Assembly (NCBI GenBank): GCA_039986595.1
Contig: JBDWQJ010000006.1
Span: forward strand, 124,001-188,000
Length of the DNA stretch: 64,000 nt
Direction of reading: 5' to 3'
Origin: Lentilitoribacter sp039986595
GTDB lineage: Bacteria; Pseudomonadota; Alphaproteobacteria; Rhizobiales; Rhizobiaceae
The position numbers and the translations under genes were made by a program. Below the pieces are notes generated by a model, which saw only the letters and a list, made by a program, of their open reading frames with translations, did no database searches and was not told where the DNA came from. Below are positions 1 to 8,490 of this stretch, piece by piece (within the stretch, counting starts at the first letter, position 1; every line of letters begins with the position of its first letter).

Positions 1-1
1 C

Positions 2-643
2 GAGGGCGTGATTAAGCTTGGTGTTACTGAGATGATCGTCAATACTTGGCTTCGACAATTTTTAAAACAGGTTAAAGATCAATACCCCAATTTAAGGATC
101 GAGCTGCAAGTTGATCTATCCGATAATTTACGCCCCGCCCTATTTTCCCGAGCTTTAGATCTCACATTTCAAAATGGCCCCTTTCGCAGACGTACCAGCG
201 GTTCAATTGATTTAGGCGCCTACCCTTTTGTATGGGTTGCCTCTCCTGAACTAAACATTGCAAATGTGAAATACCCCACTTTCGATGAAATGAAGGCGTT
301 TCCAATTCTAACGCATACCCGCGGAACTCGGTTATATGACGAGATTGAAAATCATTTCCACAGCACCAAGGGAAAAGCGCCCACCATCATCCCCTCATCT
401 AGCTTAGCACCTTGCCAGCATATGGCGGTAGATGGCTTAGGGCTGGCTTGCCTACCCGCTGCAATGGTTCATCAAGATATTAAAGTTGGTAATCTTGTTC
501 ACATCCAATACGCATGGCACCCAACTTCGCTAGAGTTTTTAGCGCGATTTGATGCAGATACCGCGCCTAGCGCGGTGGAAAAAGTTGCAAAGCTTGCAGG
601 TGAAATCGCAAAGAGGTATCCCAAAACGCTCGATAATGAATAA
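2..643 (+). CDS. LysR-family transcriptional regulator, C-terminal part (5' end outside window)
   Basis: The open frame runs into the left edge, so only about 213 residues are visible and the N-terminal winged-helix domain is missing. The sequence starts in the typical linker (GVIKLGVTEMIV) leading into the LysR substrate-binding domain and keeps the usual pattern of that fold through FLARFDADTAPSAVEKVAKL near the end. The GTG at position 8 is an internal codon rather than a start, because the frame stays open to base 2 and the homology begins before it. It lies 110 bp before and in the same direction as the hydantoinase operon, so it is a candidate regulator of that operon. Its effector is unknown. 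Confidence 0.85.
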   Translation, partial: EGVIKLGVTEMIVNTWLRQFLKQVKDQYPNLRIELQVDLSDNLRPALFSRALDLTFQNGPFRRRTSGSIDLGAYPFVWVASPELNIANVKYPTFDEMKAFPILTHTRGTRLYDEIENHFHSTKGKAPTIIPSSSLAPCQHMAVDGLGLACLPAAMVHQDIKVGNLVHIQYAWHPTSLEFLARFDADTAPSAVEKVAKLAGEIAKRYPKTLDNE

Positions 644-753
644 AAAATCTCTATTAAATAAATAAAATTATTCGATTTTTATTTATACCTTTACTTTGAT
701 AAAATCCAACCTCTTCTAAAATAGACAACTTTAAAGCGTAGGAATTCATCAGG

Positions 754-2832
754 ATGGGTAAATCTAAAATCCGATTAGGTGTTGATATTGGCGGCACGTT
801 TACCGATGTTGTGCTTGAGGTTGATCGCGCTTTATATTCAACAAAAGTGCTCACCACCTATATCGCGCCAGAAAATGCCATCATTGATGGGATGAAGCAG
901 GTGTGTGAAAAAGCCGGCATTCACCCTTCTGATATCGAGCAAGCCATCCATGGCACAACATTGGCGACCAATGCGCTGATTGAACGCCGCGGTGCGAAAA
1001 CAGCTCTAATTACCACGCAAGGGTTTCGTGATGTTATTGAAATGCGAACAGAATCGCGGTTTGAGCAATATGACTTAAATCTGAAATTGCCAGAGCCACT
1101 CTTGCCGCGGCAGATGCGCTATACATTAGAAGAACGCGTGGACGCGAAAGGTAATATATTAATCCCACTTGCGCGCGCAGATGTCGAAGCGCTTGCCGAT
1201 GTTATTGCAAAAGCAGAATATGAGAGCATCGCTATTGGCCTTATTCATTCTTATTTAAACGACGCCCATGAGAAAATGGTCCGCGACGTTTTAGAAGAAA
1301 AGCTGCCGAATGTGATGATTTCGATCTCCTGTGAAGTCTCACCACAAATGCGCGAATATGAACGCTTTAATACAGTTGTCGCCAACGCCTATATCAAACC
1401 ATTGATGAAATCATATCTCGGCCGTCTTGAGGAACGTCTTCGCAATGAAGGTGTGACATGCAAAATTTTCCTCATGCATTCAGGCGGCGGTATTATATCA
1501 CTTGAAAGCGCGGCAGACTTTCCCGTTCGCTTGGTGGAATCCGGACCTGCTGGTGGTGCAGTCTTCGCAGCCAATATTGCCGCGCGCTATGGTTTGGATA
1601 AGGTCTTATCTTTCGATATGGGTGGCACAACAGCAAAGATTTGCTTGATTAAAAATCAAACACCGAAAACCTCCCGCGTGTTTGAAGTTGCCCGGACTTA
1701 TCGCTTTAAAAAAGGCTCTGGCATGCCAATATCAATCCCAGTGATTGATATGGTAGAGATCGGCGCAGGCGGCGGATCGCTCGCCCATGTTGATACAATG
1801 AAGCAAATTCGAGTTGGGCCAGAATCTGCAGGCTCAGAACCCGGGCCAGCTTGTTATAACAGAGGTGGAGAAAAGCCCGCAGTCACAGACGCTGATCTTG
1901 TTTTGGGTAAATTGGATGCGGATAATTTCGCCGGTGGCACCATCAAGTTGAATAAAGACAATGCTGCAACAGCACTTGATGATGCGATTGGCAACTCACT
2001 TGAAATGGATGCGCAAACAGCAGCCTTTGGTCTTGCAGAGGTTGTTGATGAAAACATGTCGAATGCGGCACGCGTGCATGCGGTCGAAAATGGCGAAGAT
2101 TTATCTGAATATACAATGATTGCCTTTGGTGGTGCAGCGCCCCTTCATGCAGGAAGATTATGTGAAAAGCTCGGTGTGAACCGTCTGCTTGTTCCACCGG
2201 GCGCTGGCGTTGGCTCTGCAATCGGGTTCTTACGCGCACCGTTTAGCTTTGAAGCAAATCGATCCGTTTACATGAAGCTTTCTGATTTTGATGACAAATT
2301 AATACAATCATTGCTTAAAGATCTAAAAACAGAAGCAACAGGATTTGTGCGCAGCTGTGATGCAGATGCGGAGATACTGTCCGATTATAAAGTCTATATG
2401 CGCTATACAGGCCAAGGGTGGGAAATCCCAATTTCATTGACACAAGAACAAGCAACTCAGCCAAACGCACAGACATTCCAAAAGCTCTTTGAAGACGATT
2501 ATACAAATCTCTTTGGCCGCCCTGTGCACGGCATGGATATTGAAATCACGGTTTGGGCTGTTAATGCAACAACCCAACCAGAAGAGGTTGAGCGCATCAA
2601 AGAGGCAACAAATTCAGAGCCTTCCCCAATTTCAGGCACACGTGATATATTCGATCCCGCACTAGGCGAACGCGTTGAAGCTTCCATTATACAGCGCGAT
2701 GAAATGCAAACTGGCGCGACAGCAACAGGCCCCTGTGCGATCACTGAAGATGAAACGACCATCATCATTCCATCCAGTCGAAAAGCCATTCGACAACCAG
2801 ACGGATGCATTGATATGTTTGTAAAAAGCTAG
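754..2832 (+). CDS. Hydantoinase/oxoprolinase family protein, subunit A (HyuA-like)
   Basis: A 692-residue protein of the usual length for the ATP-dependent N-methylhydantoinase A / oxoprolinase / acetone carboxylase beta family. The N-terminal ASKHA-type phosphate-binding loop DIGGTFTD is at residues 11-18, and a second one, SFDMGGTTAK, is near residue 290. A glycine-rich EIGAGGGSLAHVD segment follows. These enzymes use ATP to open cyclic amides or carboxylate small ketones, working with a B subunit. The B gene starts 9 bp downstream, so the two are surely co-translated. The true substrate cannot be told from sequence. The neighbouring FAD oxidase and sugar-acid-type dehydrogenases suggest a catabolic route for an N-containing or lactone/lactam compound. 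Confidence 0.9.
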   Translation: MGKSKIRLGVDIGGTFTDVVLEVDRALYSTKVLTTYIAPENAIIDGMKQVCEKAGIHPSDIEQAIHGTTLATNALIERRGAKTALITTQGFRDVIEMRTESRFEQYDLNLKLPEPLLPRQMRYTLEERVDAKGNILIPLARADVEALADVIAKAEYESIAIGLIHSYLNDAHEKMVRDVLEEKLPNVMISISCEVSPQMREYERFNTVVANAYIKPLMKSYLGRLEERLRNEGVTCKIFLMHSGGGIISLESAADFPVRLVESGPAGGAVFAANIAARYGLDKVLSFDMGGTTAKICLIKNQTPKTSRVFEVARTYRFKKGSGMPISIPVIDMVEIGAGGGSLAHVDTMKQIRVGPESAGSEPGPACYNRGGEKPAVTDADLVLGKLDADNFAGGTIKLNKDNAATALDDAIGNSLEMDAQTAAFGLAEVVDENMSNAARVHAVENGEDLSEYTMIAFGGAAPLHAGRLCEKLGVNRLLVPPGAGVGSAIGFLRAPFSFEANRSVYMKLSDFDDKLIQSLLKDLKTEATGFVRSCDADAEILSDYKVYMRYTGQGWEIPISLTQEQATQPNAQTFQKLFEDDYTNLFGRPVHGMDIEITVWAVNATTQPEEVERIKEATNSEPSPISGTRDIFDPALGERVEASIIQRDEMQTGATATGPCAITEDETTIIIPSSRKAIRQPDGCIDMFVKS

Positions 2833-2841
2833 GATAAGAAC

Positions 2842-4551
2842 ATGGCAAAACAACATTCAAATGTTTCCTATCAGGTCATGTGGAACCGCTTAATTTCAGT
2901 GGTCGAAGAACAAGCGCAAGCACTCGTTCGAACCGCTTTTTCAACTTCTGTGCGTGAAGCGGGAGATTTGTCCGCTGGCGTTTACAACATCCAAGGCCAA
3001 ATGCTGGCACAAGCGGTAACGGGAACACCTGGTCACGTTAACGCAATGGCTGATGCAGTTGGGCATTTTATCCGCCGCATCGGGCGAGACAACATCTTCG
3101 AAGGTGATGTCTATATCACCAATGATCCATGGGAAGGCACAGGCCACCTTCACGATATCACCGTGGTCACGCCTTCGTTTAACCAAGGTACACTTGTTGG
3201 TTTTTTCGCCTGTACCGCCCATGTGGTTGATATTGGCGGACGCGGGTTTGGCGCAGATGCTGGCAGCGTTTATGAAGAAGGCATCTATATTCCGATCATG
3301 AAATTTGTTGATCGTGGCAATGTTGATATGACGCTGATCAATATTGTGCGCGGCAATGTTCGTGAGCCCGATCAGCTCATCGGTGATATGTATGCGCTTG
3401 CGACATGTAATGAAATTGGACATCGCCGCTTGATCGATATGATGACAGAGTTCGAGTTAGAAGATCTTAACGGCATTGGTGGCTTTATCTTTGAAAGTTC
3501 AAGATTAGCGACTATCGAACGCATTGCTGCACTTCCGCGCAAAACAGCAACGGGTGAACTCACTGTTGATGGATTTGATAAACCCATCACATTAAAGGTG
3601 AAACTAACAATCAATGAAGATCATATCGTCTCTGACTTTGCAGGTTCATCGGGGTTGGATAAAAAGGGAATTAATTGCCCTAAAGTCTACGCAAAGGCCT
3701 ATGCATGTTACGCATTAAAATGCGCAATTGCACCCGAAATTCCAAACAATGCAGCATCGCTTGCACCCTTTATTATGGAAGCGCCAGAAAACACAATTGT
3801 GAATGCGCTCCACCCTGCTCCCGTGGCGTTACGCCATATCGTCGGGCACTTTGTCCCAGACACAGTTTACAATGCACTTGATAAGATATTGCCAAATGTT
3901 GTCCCTGCCGAGGGCGCTGGCTGCTTATGTAATTTTCAAGTTTCGCTCCGTCCAAGAACGGATGCCCCTGCCCCTAACGACGCTGTCAGATCAGAAGTTC
4001 TCACATTTAATTCAGGTGGCGCAGGTGCTAGGCCCGAACATGATGGGTTAAATGCCACAGCATTTCCATCGGGCGTCATGACAATGCCAATTGAAGCTAC
4101 AGAACACGCCGGCCCTGTGATCATTTGGCGTAAAGAGCTGCGCCCAGATAGCGGCGGCGCTGGCAAACAGCGCGGTGGCCTTGGGCAATATATGGAAGTT
4201 GGTGCAACCGAGGGGCACGAATTTGAGTTCCAAGCCATGTTTGATCGCGTCAATCATCCAGCAAAAGGCAGACAAGGTGGCAAAGACGGCGGCTCCACAA
4301 CAATCGCGCAAGACGATGGTTCACCGATGAACGGCAAAGGAAAACAATTTGTCCCACACGGTCGTCGTGTCGTACTCGCTTTCCCAGGTGGTGCTGGTTA
4401 TGGTGACCCCGCACAACGTGATCATGAACATGTAAAACGCGACTTAGCGCGCGGTTACATCACCGTCGAGACAGCAATGAAAGACTATGGTTTAGCAAAA
4501 TCAGACATCGATGGTGTACTTGATGCGGTTCAAAAAGGAGAGGCAGTATAA
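2842..4551 (+). CDS. Hydantoinase/oxoprolinase family protein, subunit B (HyuB-like)
   Basis: A 569-residue protein matching the HyuB family in length and landmarks: an N-terminal region with VREAGDLSAGVYN, then NDPWEGTGHLHDITVVTP, and a C-terminal glycine-rich stretch with PDSGGAGKQRGGLGQ and FPGGAGYGDP. It is the partner of the preceding A subunit and should form the ATP-dependent amidohydrolase or carboxylase complex in the cytoplasm. Its stop overlaps the next start (TAATG), showing tight translational coupling. N-methylhydantoinase, 5-oxoprolinase and acetone carboxylase all belong to this family, and I cannot choose among them. Confidence 0.9.
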   Translation: MAKQHSNVSYQVMWNRLISVVEEQAQALVRTAFSTSVREAGDLSAGVYNIQGQMLAQAVTGTPGHVNAMADAVGHFIRRIGRDNIFEGDVYITNDPWEGTGHLHDITVVTPSFNQGTLVGFFACTAHVVDIGGRGFGADAGSVYEEGIYIPIMKFVDRGNVDMTLINIVRGNVREPDQLIGDMYALATCNEIGHRRLIDMMTEFELEDLNGIGGFIFESSRLATIERIAALPRKTATGELTVDGFDKPITLKVKLTINEDHIVSDFAGSSGLDKKGINCPKVYAKAYACYALKCAIAPEIPNNAASLAPFIMEAPENTIVNALHPAPVALRHIVGHFVPDTVYNALDKILPNVVPAEGAGCLCNFQVSLRPRTDAPAPNDAVRSEVLTFNSGGAGARPEHDGLNATAFPSGVMTMPIEATEHAGPVIIWRKELRPDSGGAGKQRGGLGQYMEVGATEGHEFEFQAMFDRVNHPAKGRQGGKDGGSTTIAQDDGSPMNGKGKQFVPHGRRVVLAFPGGAGYGDPAQRDHEHVKRDLARGYITVETAMKDYGLAKSDIDGVLDAVQKGEAV

Positions 4552-5768
4552 TGGTTTTGAAAACAGAAACACCAAAGCAATCAGCCTATGATGTTGTCAT
4601 CGTGGGCGGCGCGATATTTGGCTCTTCCGCAGCCTGGTTTTTAAGCGATGATAAGGATTTCGATGGAAGTGTTCTTATCATTGAGCGAGATCCGAGTTAT
4701 GAATTTGCTTCAACCAGCCGCACAAACAGCTGTATGCGCCAGCAATTCACCGCAGAAATCAATGTAAAATGCTCTCAGTTTGCAGCTGATTTTGTGAAGA
4801 ACTTACGCCAATATATGGGCAATGATGAGCGCGTGCCAGAGCTGGAAATCCAAAACTTTGGCTATATGTATTTAGCTGACAACCAAGAATTCGCTGATGT
4901 CTTGATTGAAAGTCAGGCCATGCAATTGGCCGCAGGTGCTGGTACACGCGTTCTAACACCAGAGCAAATAAAACAGGAATACCCGTTTTATAACGTCGAC
5001 GACATCATTTTAGGCAGTATCAACACTGTTGATGAAGGTTACTGGGATGGAATTACTGTCTTTGACTGGTGGCGAAAATCCGCAAAAGAACGCGGAATTG
5101 AATATTGCCAAAATGAAGTCGTTGCCATGACGAAGAGTGCAAATGGCGAACGCATTGAAAGCGTGACGTTAAAATCTGGTGAAATCATTTCATGCGGACA
5201 AGTTGTAAACGCCTCAGGACCGCGAGCAGTCCTCACATCGCGCATGGCCGGCATTGAAATTCCAGTTGAGCCACGCAAACGTTTTACCTGGATATTCCAG
5301 GCTGAAAACCCGCTTGATCGCCCTTTACCGCTGACAATTGACCCATCAGGCGTTCACGTACGTCAAGAGGGCACGGAATATTATCTTGCTGGTGGGCATG
5401 CAGACTATGATCCGGCACCTGATTATGATGATTTTGAAATGGATCATGAGCTCTGGCAGGATCATATTTGGCCAGTTATGGCAAGCCGCATTCCACAGTT
5501 TGAAGCCATCAAAGTGACGAATGAATGGGCGGGTCACTACGCCTATAACACTTTTGATCATAACGCGATTTTAGGACCGCATGACGAGGTGAAAAACTTC
5601 ATCTTCCTCAACGGGTTCTCCGGTCATGGATTACAGCAATCACCAGCAATGGGACGCGGGATTGCAGAGATCATCGCCCATGGTGAATATCGCACATTAG
5701 ACTTAAGCGATTTTGGCTATGAACGTATCGTCAAAAATAAAGAATTTATTGAAAAGGCAGTTATTTAA
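4551..5768 (+). CDS. FAD-dependent oxidoreductase, DAO (glycine/D-amino-acid oxidase) family
   Basis: 405 residues with an N-terminal Rossmann dinucleotide-binding segment (VVIVGGAIFGSSAAW, glycines at about residues 19-24) and the C-terminal FAD contact typical of DAO proteins (FLNGFSGHGLQQSPAMG). The family oxidises secondary or primary amines, including N-methyl amino acids. The start follows an AGGAGAGG ribosome site inside the end of subunit B and overlaps its stop. In this operon it could oxidise the amine released by the HyuAB-type enzyme. That role is inferred from context only. Confidence 0.88.
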   Translation: MVLKTETPKQSAYDVVIVGGAIFGSSAAWFLSDDKDFDGSVLIIERDPSYEFASTSRTNSCMRQQFTAEINVKCSQFAADFVKNLRQYMGNDERVPELEIQNFGYMYLADNQEFADVLIESQAMQLAAGAGTRVLTPEQIKQEYPFYNVDDIILGSINTVDEGYWDGITVFDWWRKSAKERGIEYCQNEVVAMTKSANGERIESVTLKSGEIISCGQVVNASGPRAVLTSRMAGIEIPVEPRKRFTWIFQAENPLDRPLPLTIDPSGVHVRQEGTEYYLAGGHADYDPAPDYDDFEMDHELWQDHIWPVMASRIPQFEAIKVTNEWAGHYAYNTFDHNAILGPHDEVKNFIFLNGFSGHGLQQSPAMGRGIAEIIAHGEYRTLDLSDFGYERIVKNKEFIEKAVI

Positions 5769-6601
5769 TGAAGCTCGTTTTAACAGGTGCTGCCGGACGT
5801 CTTGGCTCATACTTACGCGAACCATTAGCCCAATTTGCAGATGAATTGGTTTCAACCGACATTGTCGATGACATCGGTAAACTATACGACAGTGAGAGCT
5901 ATGTAAGAGCTGACCTTGCAAGCCTTGATGACATGTTAGACGTTTTAAAAGGTGCTGACATGGTTATTCATATGGGTGCCTATGCAGATGAAGGCCCGTT
6001 TGAAAAACTACTCGGACCAAATTTCGTTGGAGCTTACAATGTTTGGGAATCTGCTTATCGAAACGGCCTCAAACGCGTCATTTACGGCAGTTCCATTCAC
6101 GCCGTTGGCATGCATCCGAAAAATGAATTTATCGGCGTTGATGCAAGACACCGACCGGACACATTTTACGGTTTGGCCAAGTGTTTTGCCGAAGACTTAG
6201 GTAGCCTTTATTGGGACAAACGCGGTCTTGAGAGCGTTCATATGCGGATTTTATCTTGCGCACAAGTTACAGGCGCGCGCGCGCTCGGATCATGGTTATC
6301 CTATGATGATCTCATCCAATTGGTAAAGCGCTGCATCGAAACGCCGGTAACCGGTTTTTCAGTCATATATGGTGTTTCAGACAATGATCGCGTTCCAGTA
6401 GACAATTCAAAAGCTAGCTTCATTGGCTATCGTCCAAAAGATAATGCAGAACAATTTGCTGAGGAAATATTAGCAAATGATCCACCAATGGATCCGCAAA
6501 ACCCTGAGCATATGTGTCATGGTGGTCCGTTTGCCTCTGTACCGTTAGGCAATAGCGGTATCGCGCAGATGGATATCATTGACGATACCAAAAAGAGCTA
6601 A
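5768..6601 (+). CDS. NAD-dependent epimerase/dehydratase, uronate dehydrogenase-like
   Basis: 277 residues, extended SDR fold. The NAD-binding motif TGAAGRLG sits at residues 6-13 and the catalytic YxxxK is YGLAK at about residues 134-138, with the serine in YGSSIHAVG upstream. Length and sequence style (VIHMGAYADEGPF, HPKNEFIGVD, RPDTFYGLAKCFAEDL) match bacterial uronate dehydrogenases, which oxidise galacturonate or glucuronate to the aldarolactone. The start overlaps the previous stop. Its presence beside HyuAB and a DAO oxidase is unusual, so the real substrate may be a different cyclic hemiacetal or aminosugar derivative. Confidence 0.8.
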   Translation: MKLVLTGAAGRLGSYLREPLAQFADELVSTDIVDDIGKLYDSESYVRADLASLDDMLDVLKGADMVIHMGAYADEGPFEKLLGPNFVGAYNVWESAYRNGLKRVIYGSSIHAVGMHPKNEFIGVDARHRPDTFYGLAKCFAEDLGSLYWDKRGLESVHMRILSCAQVTGARALGSWLSYDDLIQLVKRCIETPVTGFSVIYGVSDNDRVPVDNSKASFIGYRPKDNAEQFAEEILANDPPMDPQNPEHMCHGGPFASVPLGNSGIAQMDIIDDTKKS

Positions 6602-6626
6602 CAGCAAATTCAAAAAAGGAAAGAAC

Positions 6627-7331
6627 ATGGCAGATAAACCAGTTGCAATCATTGTTGGCGGCGGAAGTGGTATCGGTGCTGATAGCGCAAAGAAATTAAG
6701 TGAAGACGGATTTGATGTGACCGTAATGTCCTCATCGGGCAAAGGTGAAGCATTGGGCAAAGAACTCGGTGGTTTGGGCTTTACCGGATCAAACCTTGTC
6801 GTTGAAGACTTGCAAGAATTTGTCAAACAGACAATGGATCGTTTTGGCAGAATTGATGCTGTTGTTAACTGTGCAGGTCATGGCCCTAAAGGCGACATCA
6901 TGGAAATCAGTGACGAAGACTGGCACAAAGGCATGGATTACTACATGCTCAATGTTGTGCGCACGACCCGCATTGTACTGCCGATCATGCAAAAGCAAGG
7001 CACCGGTTCCATAGTCAACATTTCTACTTTTGCCACTTTTGAACCCGATCCAGATTTTCCAACGTCTGCGATCTTCCGAGCAGGATTAGCCGGTTATACC
7101 AAATTGTTTTCCAGCAAATATGCGCGCGAAAACATCCGCATGAATAATGTATTGCCTGGATTTATCGATAGCTTGCCGGAAAAAGAAGATCGCGTTGCGC
7201 GCATTCCAGCGGGCAGATATGCCAAAGTACGCGAATTATCTGAAACCGTTGCGTTTCTCGCATCTGATAAATCAAGCTACATCACCGGACAAAACATCCG
7301 CGTCGACGGCGGACTAACCGCATCTGTGTAA
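6627..7331 (+). CDS. SDR-family protein with altered catalytic residues
   Basis: A 234-residue classical-type SDR. The frame opens upstream at 6579, but the ATG at 6627 has an AAAGGAAAG ribosome site and gives a standard N-terminus. The cofactor motif GGGSGIGAD and the NCAG motif (VVNCAGHG) are intact, and a serine lies in VNISTF. The usual YxxxK active site appears as SAIFR at about residues 147-151, so Tyr is replaced by Ser and Lys by Arg; the following AGLAGYTK lines up with the normal family pattern. The C-terminal DGGLTASV ends like other SDRs. It is the last gene of the operon. It may bind NAD(P) and still be active by another mechanism, as some atypical SDR subfamilies do. Confidence 0.85.
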   Translation: MADKPVAIIVGGGSGIGADSAKKLSEDGFDVTVMSSSGKGEALGKELGGLGFTGSNLVVEDLQEFVKQTMDRFGRIDAVVNCAGHGPKGDIMEISDEDWHKGMDYYMLNVVRTTRIVLPIMQKQGTGSIVNISTFATFEPDPDFPTSAIFRAGLAGYTKLFSSKYARENIRMNNVLPGFIDSLPEKEDRVARIPAGRYAKVRELSETVAFLASDKSSYITGQNIRVDGGLTASV

Positions 7332-7339
7332 ATTATACG

Positions 7340-7369
7340 TAGCCGCGTTCTTTATGTTGAACGCGGCTA
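7340..7369. terminator. Hairpin between convergent operons, probable bidirectional terminator
   Basis: An 11-bp perfect stem (TAGCCGCGTTC with GAACGCGGCTA) with an 8-base loop lies between the SDR stop at 7331 and the aglK stop at 7383. The flanking T/A tracts are short, so termination strength is uncertain, but position and stem suit both strands. Confidence 0.65.
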
Positions 7370-7382
7370 AAATTCTCATCAC

Positions 7383-8471
7383 TTAGCGATAGTAAAGTGA
7401 CTGCCCATTGTGGAAGATTTGCACTTTTTCTGGTGCTGCAGATACGCGTACGGACTTGCCCCTTAGATCTCCATGAATGCCAGGTAGCTTCCCGATCACC
7501 GGATCATTATCGCCATCTTTTTCAAAGTATAAAAGCGTCACCTCACCCAATGCTTCGGTGATATTCACCTTACCTTCAAAAATGTGATCGTCTTTGGTTT
7601 CGATCATATCTTCAGGACGCACACCGATATTGACCTTCAAGCCTTTATCTTCAGCTTTCGTTGGAACTGCAGACACGGCCACACCACCACCGTCTAGTTT
7701 AACGGTTGTTTGCTTACCTGTTTTTGTGATCTCACCTGGCAGCAAGTTCATCGCAGGTGATCCGATAAACTGCGCCACAAATTCATTTTCCGGACGCTCA
7801 TAAAGCTCCAGCGGCGTGCCAACCTGAGCAATACCTTTATTAGCCAAAACAACAATTCGAGATGCGAGTGTCATCGCTTCAACCTGATCGTGCGTGACAT
7901 AGATCATTGTGCTTTCAGGCATAGACTCTTTTAACTGCGCAATTTCAATGCGCGTTGCAACACGCAATGCTGCATCCAAATTAGATAGCGGCTCATCAAA
8001 GAGATAAACTTTCGGATCGCGGACAATTGAGCGCCCGATCGCAACACGTTGTCTTTGTCCACCAGATAGCGCTTTTGGCAAACGATCTAAGTACTCTTCA
8101 AGCTGTAATGTCTTGGCTGTTCGCGCAATTGCTTCATCAATTTCAGCTTGAGGCTTTTTAGCAAGCTTAAGCGCAAATGACATATTTTCACGAACCGTCA
8201 TATGCGGATAAAGCGCATAGGACTGAAATACCATGGCAATACCGCGTTGGGCTGGCGGAATATCGTTGACGACATCTCCTCCAATTTCCAACGTGCCAGC
8301 GGTGATGTGCTCAAGCCCGGCAATCATGCGCAGCAATGTTGATTTACCGCAGCCAGAAGGACCAACAAAAACAATCAATTCACCCTGTTTAATATCAAGA
8401 TTGATATCATTTAGAACATTGACTGAACCACCGTAGGTTTTCTCCACACCCGTTAATTTTACGTCGGTCAT
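7383..8471 (-). CDS. aglK: Alpha-glucoside ABC transporter ATP-binding protein AglK
   Basis: A 362-residue MalK/UgpC-type ATPase. Walker A is GPSGCGKST at residues 37-45, the signature LSGGQRQRVAIGRS is near 135, Walker B is VYLFDEPLSNLD, and the switch histidine is in IYVTHDQVEAMTLA. The C-terminal third is the OB-fold regulatory domain usual for this class (NIGVRPEDM). It energises import by AglF and AglG. It is the last gene of the minus-strand agl operon, 19 bp after aglA, the same order (E-F-G-A-K) known from Sinorhizobium alpha-glucoside operons. Confidence 0.93.
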   Translation of the reverse strand: MTDVKLTGVEKTYGGSVNVLNDINLDIKQGELIVFVGPSGCGKSTLLRMIAGLEHITAGTLEIGGDVVNDIPPAQRGIAMVFQSYALYPHMTVRENMSFALKLAKKPQAEIDEAIARTAKTLQLEEYLDRLPKALSGGQRQRVAIGRSIVRDPKVYLFDEPLSNLDAALRVATRIEIAQLKESMPESTMIYVTHDQVEAMTLASRIVVLANKGIAQVGTPLELYERPENEFVAQFIGSPAMNLLPGEITKTGKQTTVKLDGGGVAVSAVPTKAEDKGLKVNIGVRPEDMIETKDDHIFEGKVNITEALGEVTLLYFEKDGDNDPVIGKLPGIHGDLRGKSVRVSAAPEKVQIFHNGQSLYYR

Positions 8472-8490
8472 AACTCCACCCTTTCAGATT

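Noticed and set aside
2941..3423. Open frame of 160 codons on the minus strand
   Set aside because: Shadow of the HyuB-like gene; no ribosome site and no domain.
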